A DNA stretch of 64,000 bases, from the NCBI GenBank assembly GCA_024642205.1, contig JAHEBQ010000023.1:1-64000 (forward strand). The letters are read 5' to 3'. Origin of the DNA: Planctomycetaceae bacterium. GTDB lineage: Bacteria; Planctomycetota; Planctomycetia; Pirellulales; Pirellulaceae. A program made the position numbers and the translations under genes. Below are positions 28,522-38,768 of this stretch, piece after piece. The notes under the pieces are model-generated. The model searched no databases. It saw nothing but the letters and a program-made list of their open reading frames with translations, and was not told where the DNA came from. The number at the start of each line of letters is the position of its first letter. The first letter of the stretch is position 1.

Positions 28522-30012
28522 ATGTCGTACATTCTTGCGTTGGACCAAGGCACGACCAGTTCCCGCGCCATTGTCTTTGACAAACACGGCAGTATTGCAG
28601 GCGTCGCTCAGCAAGAGTTCAAACAGCACTTTCCTCGACCCGGCTGGGTTGAACATGACGCCATGGAGATTTGGCAAACCCAACTCCGAGTGATGAATGA
28701 TGTGATCCGGCAAGGGGGATTTGCGCCTCAGGACATCGCTGCCATTGGGATTACGAATCAACGTGAAACTACCGTGGTTTGGGATCGCAAATCGGGACAA
28801 CCGATTTGCCACGCCATCGTCTGGCAGGATCGTCGCACGGCATCGCGCTGCGACGAACTCAAGTCTGCTGGTCACGCGGACGCGATTCGGCACAAAACAG
28901 GGCTCATTCTGGACGCCTATTTTTCCGGTACAAAGGTTCAGTGGATTCTTGACAATGTTGAGGGAGCACGCGACCGCGCACAACGGGGTGAGTTGGCGTT
29001 TGGGACAATCGACAGTTGGTTGGTCTGGAATTTGACAGGCGGAAAAGTCCACATCACGGATGTTTCCAATGCCTCGCGTACATTGCTTTACAATATTCAT
29101 ACGGGCGAATGGGACGAAGAGTTAATAACGATGCTGGATGTTCCGGCCGCAATGCTGCCCAGAGTTTGCAGTTCGAGTGAAATTTACGGTCGCACGGCCG
29201 GTTCGCAGACTCTCCCCGAAGTGCCGATTGCCGGAATTGCCGGCGACCAACAGGCCGCTCTGTTCGGGCAAATGTGTACTCAACCAGGGATGGTCAAAAA
29301 CACTTACGGGACAGGCTGTTTCATGTTGATGAATACCGGGAACCAGGCGATTGAGTCAAAAAACAACCTGTTGACGACGGTCGCCTGGAAGATCGGCGAC
29401 GAAACAGAGTACGCTTTGGAAGGCAGCATTTTTGTTGCCGGTGCTGTTGTGCAATGGTTGCGGGACGGCTTGGGGTTGATCAATTCGTCGGAAGAAGTCG
29501 AAGCCCTGGCTGAATCGGTCCCGGATAATGGCGACGTTTATATCGTCCCGGCCTTTGCCGGCTTGGGCGCTCCCCATTGGGATCCGTATGCGAGAGGCTT
29601 GATGATCGGGATTACGCGGGGTACCAACAAGGCACATGTTGCCCGGGCGGCGATTGAAGGGATCGCTTTCCAGGTTGCTGATGTTCTCGACGCCATGCAA
29701 TCGGATTCCGGGATTTCGTTGTCGGAATTGAGAGTCGATGGAGGCGCTTCGGCAAACAATCTACTGATGCAGTTTCAGGCCGATCTGATGGGTGTCCCTG
29801 TCATTCGCCCAAGCGTGCTGGAGACAACTGCACTGGGCGTCGCGTACCTGGCCGGACTTGCGGTCGGGTTTTGGAAAGACCTCGATGAAATCTCCCATCA
29901 ATGGCAGATCGATAGGAAGTTCACACCGAACATTCCGGTCGAGAAAGTTGAAACATTGAAACGCGGTTGGCAAAAAGCACTCGACCGTTCCCGAGGGTGG
30001 ACGGAAACCTAG
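28522..30012 (+). CDS. glpK: Glycerol kinase
   Basis: FGGY carbohydrate kinase of 496 residues, as usual for GlpK. It phosphorylates glycerol to glycerol-3-phosphate. The start [18 protein letters not shown], the [17 protein letters not shown] segment, the [10 protein letters not shown] motif, and [16 protein letters not shown] are typical. AAGGG six bases before the ATG at 28522 sets the start; the GTG two codons earlier is too close to it. Followed by glpF after 80 bases. Confidence 0.97.
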   Translation: MSYILALDQGTTSSRAIVFDKHGSIAGVAQQEFKQHFPRPGWVEHDAMEIWQTQLRVMNDVIRQGGFAPQDIAAIGITNQRETTVVWDRKSGQPICHAIVWQDRRTASRCDELKSAGHADAIRHKTGLILDAYFSGTKVQWILDNVEGARDRAQRGELAFGTIDSWLVWNLTGGKVHITDVSNASRTLLYNIHTGEWDEELITMLDVPAAMLPRVCSSSEIYGRTAGSQTLPEVPIAGIAGDQQAALFGQMCTQPGMVKNTYGTGCFMLMNTGNQAIESKNNLLTTVAWKIGDETEYALEGSIFVAGAVVQWLRDGLGLINSSEEVEALAESVPDNGDVYIVPAFAGLGAPHWDPYARGLMIGITRGTNKAHVARAAIEGIAFQVADVLDAMQSDSGISLSELRVDGGASANNLLMQFQADLMGVPVIRPSVLETTALGVAYLAGLAVGFWKDLDEISHQWQIDRKFTPNIPVEKVETLKRGWQKALDRSRGWTET

Positions 30013-30092
30013 GCCGTAATTCCACTCGTTCAATTCGGGGATTTCAAAACCGTCCTTGTTCAAACTCGATCGCTCCAACAGGAAACCTGAAA

Positions 30093-30824
30093 ATGCCACT
30101 TGAACCCTACAGTCCAGTGCAGTTGTTTATCGCAGAATTTGTTGGAACGATGCTGCTGATCCTGTTGGGTAATGGCGTTGTCGCCAACGTGGTCTTGAAG
30201 AACACCAAAGGAGAAAACGCCGGATGGATCGTGATTGCCTTGGGGTGGGGAATGGCTGTTTTTGTTGCCGTCTTTTGTGTTGCCAATGTGAGCGGTGCTC
30301 ACATCAATCCAGCCGTCACTCTGGGATTGGCTGTGGCAGGAAAGCTCGAATGGAATTTGGTGCCGATATACGTGATCGCTCAGTTTGGGGGAGCAATATT
30401 GGGAGCGTTACTCGTCTGGGTGATGTATGTTGACCATTTTTCGATCACCAAAGATCCCGAGTCGCAGATGGCCGCTTTTTGTACGTCTCCCGCAATTCGT
30501 CGACCTCTGGTGAACCTGGTGTCCGAGATCATCGGCACCACAGTTCTGGTTTATGCCGTGCTGCATATCATGTCTCCCGAGGGAGGGCTCGGCTCCCTCG
30601 ATGCACTCCCTGTGGGCCTGCTGGTTCTGGCAATTGGGCTTTCATTGGGTGGCACGACGGGCTACGCAATCAACCCGGCTCGCGATCTGAGCCCGCGACT
30701 CATGCACCAGATACTTCCCATTCCAGGCAAACGGGACAGCGACTGGTCATACGCCTGGATACCGGTCGTCGGCCCGATCATTGGAGGCGCGCTGGCTGCA
30801 CTTTGCTACTACGCTGTTGGATAA
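30093..30824 (+). CDS. glpF: Glycerol uptake facilitator (aquaglyceroporin)
   Basis: MIP-family channel of 243 residues with six membrane helices and two half-helix NPA loops (GAHINPAVTLGLAV and YAINPARDLSPRL). The D after the second NPA is characteristic of glycerol facilitators instead of water-only aquaporins. The ATG at 30093 has AGGAAA ten bases upstream and begins the homologous MPLEPYSPVQLFIAEFVGT; the frame is open further upstream into glpK sequence. Last gene of the glycerol block; it imports the glycerol that GlpK then traps. Confidence 0.95.
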   Translation: MPLEPYSPVQLFIAEFVGTMLLILLGNGVVANVVLKNTKGENAGWIVIALGWGMAVFVAVFCVANVSGAHINPAVTLGLAVAGKLEWNLVPIYVIAQFGGAILGALLVWVMYVDHFSITKDPESQMAAFCTSPAIRRPLVNLVSEIIGTTVLVYAVLHIMSPEGGLGSLDALPVGLLVLAIGLSLGGTTGYAINPARDLSPRLMHQILPIPGKRDSDWSYAWIPVVGPIIGGALAALCYYAVG

Positions 30825-31136
30825 CATCTACAGATCTTGAATCTTGGATGGATGACAATCCCAATTGATGATAAATGGACGATTTTCGGCTTGTCAGACT
30901 GGATTCAGGTCAACCTGGGCGAGTGTCATGATTTCCCTCTCGTACCGGGAATTGCCTTTGGATAGCACAATTCGAATGTGTCGACATCGATGGCAGAAAA
31001 AACTGTCCGGTTTCCGGGTTGGTAACACGATAAGTGGTGGCTGGAATGTTTACTTTCCGACGGTTCTTATTATCCTTGGTGGGTCGAATCCGACAGTTCC
31101 GAGTGTCCATTTTATGCGTCATTATACGGGTAATTC
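30825..31136. other. Intergenic region
   Basis: About 310 bases between glpF and the giant protease gene. No gene seen; a promoter for the protease is likely here. Confidence 0.4.
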
Positions 31137-34100
31137 ATGTCACCTCCAATTCGCTCTTCAAAATACCGGGATCGTTTCACATACAACATTCTAGAGCCCC
31201 GACGGGTTCTTGCTTCCGCCGTTGACTTGGTCATTCCGGCGCTACCGGAGTCCAACTATTTTTTGGAGAACGCAAAACAGGAATCGGTTGCCCGCGAATA
31301 TGTGGCTGCGAACACGGACGTCGCGATACTCGAATCTGGATTCATCGATTTGGAGCTGGTTGAGATTCAACACGGATTGGCCACAACGGTCACGCGGTTT
31401 CAACAGACAATTCAGGGTATACCTGTCGTTGATGCGTATGTCACGACGATCCAGGGACCCGATGGAGATTTCCTGCTAATTCATGATCAAAGATTTCGCG
31501 GCACGATCGGTGATGCAACGCCACAGCGGCTGATCGATTTTTCGGCTACGGAAAAAGTCGCATTGGAATTTGCCGGCGCGTACTCCACGTTTGCTCCTTC
31601 CCGCGGAGAGCTGGTCTGGCTTCCCGGCCAAAACAACGTTGCCGCACAGGTCTGGCAGATGACCGTTTTCGGCGTAACACCGGAAACCCATGGCGATTTT
31701 TTGACTTTCGTCGACGTGGAAACTGGAAAGGTCCTGTCCCAGGAGAATCGAATTTCGCATTTGAATGGGACTGGAAAAGTCTTTTTCCCCAATCCGTATC
31801 AGACGCAGGGTAGCGGAACGGACTTGACGGACCGCGGAGATGCAAATAACACAGCCCTCAGCAATCAACGGGTCAGCGTAACATTGGAGGGCTTGGACAG
31901 TGGAACTGGTTTTTTGAATGGCGAATTCGTCAACCTGTCCTCGCTCAATAGCCCGAATTTGACGGATGTCGATGCGAACGAACCAACTCGAAATTACGAT
32001 TACACACGCGACGACGACCGATTTGAGCAAGTAGTGATTTATCACACGGTCGATCAAATCAATCGCTATTTTCACTTGTTGGGTTTTGATGACGACGCGG
32101 GTGTGGCCAATGGAATTCGGGATTTCGCGACACTGGCAAACGCGCATTGGTACACCAGCGACAATGCGTTTTACTCCACTGGCGACGATGCCATACATTT
32201 TGGAGATGGCGGAGTAGACGATGGTGAAGATGGGGATGTCATCGCTCACGAATACGGTCACGCCGTTCAGCACGATCAAAACGCTTCCTGGGGAGGCGGT
32301 GAAATGGGCGCCATGGGCGAGGGTTTTGGCGATTACCTCGCAGCCAGTTTTTTTCAGACAGTGGGCGACTCGACCTACCTTTCCAACCATGCCGCAGCCG
32401 TCGCTGAATGGGACGCGGTAAGCTACAGCAGCGCTAATCCGCCGAATTTGCGTCGCGTTGATGGAAACAAGGTTTACCCAGTCGATCTGAACGGCGAAGT
32501 ACATTCGGACGGAGAAATCTGGTCCAGGGCACTTTGGGATATCAACCAGACGGTTGGGTCAGCGGTGGCGGACCGGATTATTCTGGAATCGCATTTTATG
32601 CTGCCTGCCAACTCTTCGATGGTTACGGCCGCCGAAATGATCTTGTTGGCAGACCAGAATATCAACTCGGGAGCAAATGCGTCCGTGATTCGTCAAGCGT
32701 TCGAGGATCGTGGCATTCTTGAACCACCAGAGACAATTGGAACGGTGACGCTTGACAAGTCCGTATATTCCGTTGGTGATATGATCACGATAACGGTCAA
32801 GGATGGAAACGGTCCGGCGACCATTCCGGTGTCGATCACGAGCTCAAATGGTGACTCCGAGTCGTTGACGTTGACCGGAAACTCCGGTGTTTACATCGGC
32901 ATGTTGACGACGATTGCTGGAACGCCGACCGCCGGTGACAGTCAACTTCAAGCGGCGCTGGGTGACACATTTACCGTCACCTATCAGGATGCGGACGATG
33001 GAAATGGAAATGGCGTGACCGCGACGGACACTGGCGTATTTGCCGATGTCACTGAGTACACAGCGAATGATGTTCCCATCAACATTACCGACAACACCAC
33101 CATCCGTTCGACCATTACGGTCCCCGATTCCGGAAACCTGCTGGACATCGATTTGCAATTGAACATTACCCACACGTGGGATGGCGACCTGACAGGGATT
33201 TTAACGGCACCCAATGGTGAGCAGATCACGCTGTTCGCCAGAATTGGCAGCAGTGGTAACGACTATGCTGACACTCTGTTTGACGACGATGCCAGCCAGT
33301 CGATCTCCAACGGATCTCCGCCCTATTCCGGAGTTTTCCGGCCGGCGGAGAGTTTTGCGGCACTCGACGGTATTTCGATTACGGGCGACTGGATCCTTTC
33401 AATTACCGACAGCGCTAACTTGGACACAGGCAAACTCAACTCTTGGTCCCTGTTTATCACAGTTGAACCGAATCCTTCCATCGGTCCGGTGACCGACGCG
33501 AACGGTGCCAACGACCAAGTCGCGGAAAATGCTGCAATTGGTTCAACTGTCGGAATTACGGCCTCGGCGGCTGACCCCGGTGATACCGTGACCTATGAAT
33601 TGACCGATAATGCTGGCGGACGATTTGAAATCAATACCAATAGCGGCGTCGTTACGGTCGCCGGTATGCTGGACTATGAAACTGCAATCAGCCATTTGAT
33701 CGACGTCAAAGCAACGAGTTCGGATGGGACTTTTAGTCTGAAGACATTTTCGATCGCGATCTCGAACGTGAACGACGCTGTGATAAGAACGCGACAGCTG
33801 TTCTATGACAATTCCAGTTTCGATGGTTCGGACAATTTTGATGCGGTAGCAACTGATAAACAGTTCCTGGTCGAAGGTCAGTCGGCCAAGTTTGAAAACT
33901 ACTCGTCTTACTGGCTGGGAATCAACGGGTTAGCGCTGGAAGTCAACGACTTGAACACGACTCCAACGCTTGCCAGTATCGGGAACTTCTTTGCATTCAA
34001 AGTCGGTAACGATGATACGCCGGGGGATTGGGCGACTGCACCCGCGCCAAGCAGCGTGGTGTTCCAGGAAAATGTCGACATCATTGGAACGGATCGGGTG

Positions 34101-34712
34101 TTTTTGACCTGGAATGACAATGCCATCGAAAATGAGTGGCTGCAAATAACAGTCCTTTCTGGTGCGGTTTCAGGTCTTGCGGCACCGGACGTATTTTACT
34201 TCGGAAGCGTGATTGGCGAGACCGGCAACGACCCGAGTAACGCAATTGTTAACGGTCTGGATTTGGCGTTTACGCGATTCAATCAGACAGGTTTTGGCAG
34301 TTCAGACATTGATAACGACTACGATTTCAACCGTGATGGACGAGTGAACGGGATTGACATTGCAATTGCCCGGGCAAATCAATCTGGATTTACGGTGGTC
34401 AAGCTGATCACGCCAGGTGCGAACAAGAACAAGGGGATCAGTATCCCAAGCCAGTTCAATTCCGTGTCGGATTCGGCGACCGACAGCAAAGTTGATCAAG
34501 CAATCGAATTGGATCAACGCAAACGGCAAAAACAGCTGGTTGAACCAGGCTTGACTACGTCGTTGACTCTCATCGGCAGCCAAGTTGACGACAAGCGACC
34601 TCTGGTTACGTTGGCGTCCACGGATCGAGTCGATGATCTTTCTGGCGAACGAACCAAATTGAATTTTTCGTTGGACAACGTGTTTGAAAAATTCGATATT
34701 CCGTTGATCTGA
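31137..34712 (+). CDS. Giant secreted gluzincin protease (fungalysin-like) with P domain, cadherin and dockerin-like modules
   Basis: Protein of 1191 residues. The N-terminus has the planctomycete motif LEPRRVLA (19-26) in place of a classical signal. A propeptide-like region (about 30-230) precedes the catalytic domain: HEYGHAVQHD (371-380) gives zinc ligands H371 and H375 and catalytic E372, and GEGFGDYLAAS gives the third ligand E395, in the manner of M36/M4-type gluzincins. Next come a P domain (about 640-780; LQLNITHTWDGDLTGILTAP, GKLNSWSLFI), a cadherin-like repeat (about 785-885; GRFEINTNSGVVTVAG), and dockerin-like Ca sites (about 1050-1075; DFNRDGRVNGIDIAI). Likely exported and cell-surface associated, cutting extracellular protein. 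A PEP-CTERM gene is convergent downstream. Confidence 0.85.
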   Translation: MSPPIRSSKYRDRFTYNILEPRRVLASAVDLVIPALPESNYFLENAKQESVAREYVAANTDVAILESGFIDLELVEIQHGLATTVTRFQQTIQGIPVVDAYVTTIQGPDGDFLLIHDQRFRGTIGDATPQRLIDFSATEKVALEFAGAYSTFAPSRGELVWLPGQNNVAAQVWQMTVFGVTPETHGDFLTFVDVETGKVLSQENRISHLNGTGKVFFPNPYQTQGSGTDLTDRGDANNTALSNQRVSVTLEGLDSGTGFLNGEFVNLSSLNSPNLTDVDANEPTRNYDYTRDDDRFEQVVIYHTVDQINRYFHLLGFDDDAGVANGIRDFATLANAHWYTSDNAFYSTGDDAIHFGDGGVDDGEDGDVIAHEYGHAVQHDQNASWGGGEMGAMGEGFGDYLAASFFQTVGDSTYLSNHAAAVAEWDAVSYSSANPPNLRRVDGNKVYPVDLNGEVHSDGEIWSRALWDINQTVGSAVADRIILESHFMLPANSSMVTAAEMILLADQNINSGANASVIRQAFEDRGILEPPETIGTVTLDKSVYSVGDMITITVKDGNGPATIPVSITSSNGDSESLTLTGNSGVYIGMLTTIAGTPTAGDSQLQAALGDTFTVTYQDADDGNGNGVTATDTGVFADVTEYTANDVPINITDNTTIRSTITVPDSGNLLDIDLQLNITHTWDGDLTGILTAPNGEQITLFARIGSSGNDYADTLFDDDASQSISNGSPPYSGVFRPAESFAALDGISITGDWILSITDSANLDTGKLNSWSLFITVEPNPSIGPVTDANGANDQVAENAAIGSTVGITASAADPGDTVTYELTDNAGGRFEINTNSGVVTVAGMLDYETAISHLIDVKATSSDGTFSLKTFSIAISNVNDAVIRTRQLFYDNSSFDGSDNFDAVATDKQFLVEGQSAKFENYSSYWLGINGLALEVNDLNTTPTLASIGNFFAFKVGNDDTPGDWATAPAPSSVVFQENVDIIGTDRVFLTWNDNAIENEWLQITVLSGAVSGLAAPDVFYFGSVIGETGNDPSNAIVNGLDLAFTRFNQTGFGSSDIDNDYDFNRDGRVNGIDIAIARANQSGFTVVKLITPGANKNKGISIPSQFNSVSDSATDSKVDQAIELDQRKRQKQLVEPGLTTSLTLIGSQVDDKRPLVTLASTDRVDDLSGERTKLNFSLDNVFEKFDIPLI

Positions 34713-34766
34713 AACTATGGGTCGACGGCGGAATAATGCCACCCAAACGTAGCGACGAAATAGGCC

Positions 34767-35405
34767 TCAAGTCAATCGTCGGCGACGAACGACAAGTCCA
34801 ACCAATCCACCGACAAGGAACATTGGTGTGGATGGTTCAGGAACGGCGGTGACACGAATGATTCCGTTGGGGGCAATCGTCGTAAGCTGGCTTGTTCCCT
34901 GAAGAAAGTTTGTACTGAACGTATCGCCTTCGACAACGATCCCCGACAATCGAAAATCAATTTCGCCGGTTCCAAATCCCGTGGTATTAAAGACGATTGT
35001 CCCGATCAAACCGTCGGCTGAGACTAACGAACCTGTTTCGACAGTACTTTGTCGGATCAATTGATTGACGGATGGGTCAGACTGAATGGGGCTTGCCGAT
35101 GCCCAAATCGTTCCAGTAATCAAATCGATTGAACTGATAACAGGTGTCGTATCCGTACCGCCAAGAACGCTCCCGCCGTCGCCGACTTGGACATCCAATT
35201 CCATGAAGTCCGAACCACCATCGGCGACAATTCCTGTGGCAAACAAGTGAACGACCTGATTCGCCGTTTCCGCCTGGAGATCAATATACAGTGTGCCGCC
35301 TTCATTGGTTCCGTAATTGATCGTGATATCAGCCATCGCTTGATTTGCGAAAACGGCCAGACCAATAAGCACCAAGAAAGAAAGCAAGAAAAGTCGACGT
35401 TGCAT
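34767..35405 (-). CDS. PEP-CTERM sorted secreted protein
   Basis: Protein of 212 residues with a signal peptide (LFLLSFLVLIGLAVFANQAMA) and a C-terminal sorting signal VPEPSTPMFLVGGLVGLVVR, followed by a basic RRRRLT tail. That signal is recognised by an EpsH/exosortase pathway, which anchors or processes such proteins. The body is Gly/Thr/Asp-rich, resembling beta-rich surface proteins, without a known domain. I use the ATG at 35405, which gives the signal peptide; the frame is open to 35447. Neither exosortase nor polysaccharide genes are in the window. Function unknown. Confidence 0.82.
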   Translation of the reverse strand: MQRRLFLLSFLVLIGLAVFANQAMADITINYGTNEGGTLYIDLQAETANQVVHLFATGIVADGGSDFMELDVQVGDGGSVLGGTDTTPVISSIDLITGTIWASASPIQSDPSVNQLIRQSTVETGSLVSADGLIGTIVFNTTGFGTGEIDFRLSGIVVEGDTFSTNFLQGTSQLTTIAPNGIIRVTAVPEPSTPMFLVGGLVGLVVRRRRLT

Positions 35406-36194
35406 TGTTGATCTCGTGTACAAATCATGTTGAAGTTCAAAGTTCAAGACTGCTGAGCCTATAATAATTGCCTTTTACCCGAATTGCGATCGGATTATCC
35501 GGTTTGAACCACTAAAATCGGGCGCAAATACGATGGTGGGCTCTCGAACCTCTCCCATACGTTGGGCCAACAGATGAAGTAGATGAAATTGAGCCACGTC
35601 GTCTTCCGCTCCCCGGACTGAAATTGTCGCGGATTTTGGCCGATTTTCGCTTTCCGCTGGTCCCAGTGGATTAGTCCAAAAGGGTCGAAGCTGGATGTTT
35701 CGGAACCACACTTGCCGGGCTTCGGTTGGGAGGGCCATGTTTCCAAAGGAGAGTTTCGGGTTTGCATCGCATGCCAGAATCGGCTTGGCTGCGATGCTTT
35801 CCGGGGCCAACTGAGGATTCTGATACCGAAGCAGTTTTTTCCTCCACCGCGATCTCTGATGTTGTCGTGATCCGGGGATCAAACACGATTCGTGATATTG
35901 GCAGACACCATGAAAGTCGAATTTCAAACCCTGGGCGAAACCGAATCGGGAACCATTTCGAAAACCGTGTCAGCCAGAATCCGATTCGAATCACAGAGTG
36001 GAATCCATTGTCGGGCACAATTCAGGTCCAATCCAAGTAAAAACGTAGACTGAACGAAAGCAATCCGCGATGCTGACGCGTAAGTCCCGACCCGACGATC
36101 GTTTGGGATCAGAATCCAGTCGTTGTTCACGTCCTATTTTATTATTTTTCTGGAACCAATCAGCAAAACTCAGTACTTTCCTTACAATGGAAAA
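35406..36194 (-). other. Intergenic region with a possible degenerate lectin-like remnant
   Basis: About 790 bases with no convincing gene. On the minus strand a frame from 35927 to 35475 includes FGNMALPTEARQVWFRNIQL, which resembles the last strands of DUF1080/concanavalin-like domains (GNIGLQxxGxxVxFRNIRL). Nothing upstream supports a complete domain, and the other frames are Arg/Ser-rich. It may be a small gene remnant or chance. Confidence 0.3.
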
Positions 36195-36941
36195 ATGTCT
36201 GATGGAAATGAAGCGGAAAAACTTGGAGGCAATCGTCAGTTTGCCACAACTCACTGGAGTATCGTACGGGCGGTCAACCACGAGAATTCCGGCGCGGCGT
36301 CGAATGCGCTGCAAGAGTTGTGTCAGATATATTGGTATCCTTTGTATACCTATGTGCGGCGACAAGGCTATGATGCAGATTCTGCGGCGGACTTGACCCA
36401 GGCTTTTTTCGCCGATTTACTCCAGCGCGAAGATCTCAAGAAGGTCGATCCCGAGCTTGGCAAGTTCCGGTCTTTTCTGTTAACCGCCCTGAAACACTTT
36501 CTGATCAATCAGTGGGACAAAGCGAAAACCCGGAAACGTGGTGGTGGCAAACCGGTTTTATCGTTGGATTTCCGTGCCGCAGACGATCGATATCGGCTGG
36601 AGCCGTCGCACAACCAAACTCCGGATTTGATTTACCAGAGACAATGGGCCAGAACTCTTCTCAGTCGGGTTCAGATGGATTTAAGAGCGGAATTTGCCAA
36701 GCGTGGGAAAGCCCATCGATTCGATAAACTTCAGCATTTTCTTGCTGGGAAAAATGACGAAGAAACGCTTGCAATGGCCGCCAACGAACTCGAAATGACA
36801 GAGGTTGCCGTCAAAGTCGCACTCCATCGAATGCGCCAAAGGTTTGGCGAGATTCTGAGGGCTGAAATCGAGCAAACGGTATCAACACCGGAAGAAGTCG
36901 ACGCGGAAATTCAACAGTTATTCGATGTTTTGAGGAAATAG
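36195..36941 (+). CDS. ECF-family RNA polymerase sigma factor (kinase-linked type)
   Basis: Protein of 248 residues with ECF sigma-70 regions 2 and 4. Region 2 includes LCQIYWYPLYTYVRRQGYD, AADLTQAFFADLLQRED and KFRSFLLTALKHFLINQWD; region 4 is in the part AMAANELEMTEVAVKVALHR, a helix-turn-helix segment. This type is common in planctomycetes and is usually encoded next to a Ser/Thr kinase, as here: the kinase gene starts 93 bases downstream on the same strand. The ATG at 36195 was chosen because homology starts there; the longer frame from 36123 is not supported. Likely directs transcription in response to a signal read by the kinase. Confidence 0.9.
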   Translation: MSDGNEAEKLGGNRQFATTHWSIVRAVNHENSGAASNALQELCQIYWYPLYTYVRRQGYDADSAADLTQAFFADLLQREDLKKVDPELGKFRSFLLTALKHFLINQWDKAKTRKRGGGKPVLSLDFRAADDRYRLEPSHNQTPDLIYQRQWARTLLSRVQMDLRAEFAKRGKAHRFDKLQHFLAGKNDEETLAMAANELEMTEVAVKVALHRMRQRFGEILRAEIEQTVSTPEEVDAEIQQLFDVLRK

Positions 36942-37034
36942 TCAAAAATTCCTGCCGATAAGTGTAACCATTCTGTCAAGATGCTTCTGTTGTGGTTGAC
37001 GATTCCTCCAACCGTTCAACACGAAGTCAACACG

Positions 37035-38768
37035 ATGATTTTTCGAACAGCTGTCAATCCGAACCTGAATTGCCCGGAATGTGGCGCAGATCTTTCGGAC
37101 AGTGCTCCCGGGACGCCTTGCTCCGCGTGTCTTCTGCAATTGGGAATGAAAACCTGGGAGCAACGGGCGGGCGTGGGTAGCCTAGCAATGCAGCCTACCG
37201 CGGCACCGGTCGGCGTATCAGGCGGTGACATTCCTGTTGCCGAAGATCTCGCTGCAAAATTCCCCCAGTTGGAGATTCTGCATTTGGTCGGCAGCGGAGG
37301 AATGGGCGACGTGTACTGCGCGCGTCAAAAAAGCCTGAATCGACTGGTGGCATTGAAGATCATTCGCCCGGAATCCCGGGAGCAGTTGGATTTTGCAGAA
37401 CGGTTTATTCGCGAAGCGCGCGCCCTGGCACATCTGAGCCATCCCAACATTGTAACCGTGCACGACTTTGGACAGACTGACGACGTCTACTATTTCGTGA
37501 TGGAATATGTCGATGGAATCAACCTCCGACAGATGTTACGGGCTGGAAAACTGAATCCAAGCCAAGCGCTTGAAATCGTTCCGGCCGTTTGCGACGCGCT
37601 TCAATACGCCCACGACAAAGGGGTCGTTCATCGGGACATCAAACCCGAGAACATCTTGGTGGATACCGATGGCAAAGTAAAAATTGCCGATTTCGGTTTG
37701 GCAAAACTCCTGGACAAAAAAACGGCGAATCCAGGATTGACCCAGGCGCATCAAGTCATGGGTACGATGCACTACATGGCTCCCGAACAGTTCGAACGAC
37801 CACTCGACGTAGATCATCGCGCCGACATTTATTCCCTGGGAGTGGTGATTTATGAATTGCTGACAGGAGAACTGCCACTGGGGCGATTTGCCGCCCCCTC
37901 CCAGAAAGTCTCGGTGGATGTGCGGATGGACGAAATCGTCCTGCACACGCTTGAGAAAGAACCGTCGCTCAGATACCAGCGAGTCAGCGACGTCAAATCG
38001 GACATGCAGTCCTTGAACTCGGTACAACGAAATAAAACTTACATGGCGGTGGACTCCCCCGGCGAGCATTTTCAGCACAGTATTTCCCGGCCCGTTGCGC
38101 CGATCAAGCAGAAGTTCACGAGTCCGGTTTTGCCGGGTCCCTTTCCTCGGGGTGGCTTCTTTTCTGTATTGACCAATCCACAGTCATACCGGAATGTAGT
38201 TTACCTGCTCCTCTCATTTCCGCTAGGGATTATCTATTTTGTATTGACCGTCGTCGGGCTATCGGTAGGAATTGGAACACTAATCATTTGGGTGGGTGCT
38301 TTTGTCTTGTTGGCGACATTCCTGATGATCCGTGGACTTACCGCGATCGAACGCAAACTCGCGGCCGGATTGCTTCAAACCACGATCCCGTCGCGAATAA
38401 TGCCTTATCCGACTCGTCCGACAGCGGAAACATCGGCCTTTGAAAAAGCCAAGTCGTTGATTTTCTGTCGCGAGAACTGGGCGGGAATTGCCTTCCTGTT
38501 ACTCAAGTTGCCACTGGGGATTGTGTCGTTCGTGTTAACCGTCGCATTGATTCCTGTTTCGCTTGCACTCTCGATCTTGCCGCTGGCTACGACGTTCAGT
38601 CTGGGCAATTTGCGAATGGGTTCCTGGGTGATCGATTCACCGGTCGAGGCGGCTCCGTTTGCGGTGGTCGGAGTTTTATTGCTGTTTTTTTCACTGCACA
38701 TTCTTAACGGGATGGCCTGGCTTCATGCTCAGTGGGCGAAACTCTGTTTGAAGCGATTGCCAAAGTAG
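37035..38768 (+). CDS. Ser/Thr protein kinase with N-terminal zinc ribbon and C-terminal membrane sensor modules
   Basis: Protein of 577 residues. The N-terminus has a CPECG...CSAC zinc-ribbon-like pair (residues 13-32), typical of planctomycete kinases partnered with ECF sigma factors. The kinase domain follows: G-loop GSGGMGDVY (86-94), catalytic Lys in VALKII (K108), HRDIKPEN (199-206), DFG (219-221), and APEQFERPL. The C-terminal ~200 residues hold two copies of a membrane module (YLLLSFPLGIIYFVLTVVG and FLLLKLPLGIVSFVLTVAL) that resembles the putative sensor domain seen in actinobacterial histidine kinases. The ATG at 37035 begins just before the zinc ribbon. Likely an inner-membrane signal receptor that controls the adjacent sigma factor. 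Confidence 0.9.
   Translation: MIFRTAVNPNLNCPECGADLSDSAPGTPCSACLLQLGMKTWEQRAGVGSLAMQPTAAPVGVSGGDIPVAEDLAAKFPQLEILHLVGSGGMGDVYCARQKSLNRLVALKIIRPESREQLDFAERFIREARALAHLSHPNIVTVHDFGQTDDVYYFVMEYVDGINLRQMLRAGKLNPSQALEIVPAVCDALQYAHDKGVVHRDIKPENILVDTDGKVKIADFGLAKLLDKKTANPGLTQAHQVMGTMHYMAPEQFERPLDVDHRADIYSLGVVIYELLTGELPLGRFAAPSQKVSVDVRMDEIVLHTLEKEPSLRYQRVSDVKSDMQSLNSVQRNKTYMAVDSPGEHFQHSISRPVAPIKQKFTSPVLPGPFPRGGFFSVLTNPQSYRNVVYLLLSFPLGIIYFVLTVVGLSVGIGTLIIWVGAFVLLATFLMIRGLTAIERKLAAGLLQTTIPSRIMPYPTRPTAETSAFEKAKSLIFCRENWAGIAFLLLKLPLGIVSFVLTVALIPVSLALSILPLATTFSLGNLRMGSWVIDSPVEAAPFAVVGVLLLFFSLHILNGMAWLHAQWAKLCLKRLPK

Noticed and set aside
31476-32504. A 342-codon minus-strand frame opposite the giant protease
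   Set aside because: It is antisense to a protein with clear domains and motifs; its own translation shows no family features.
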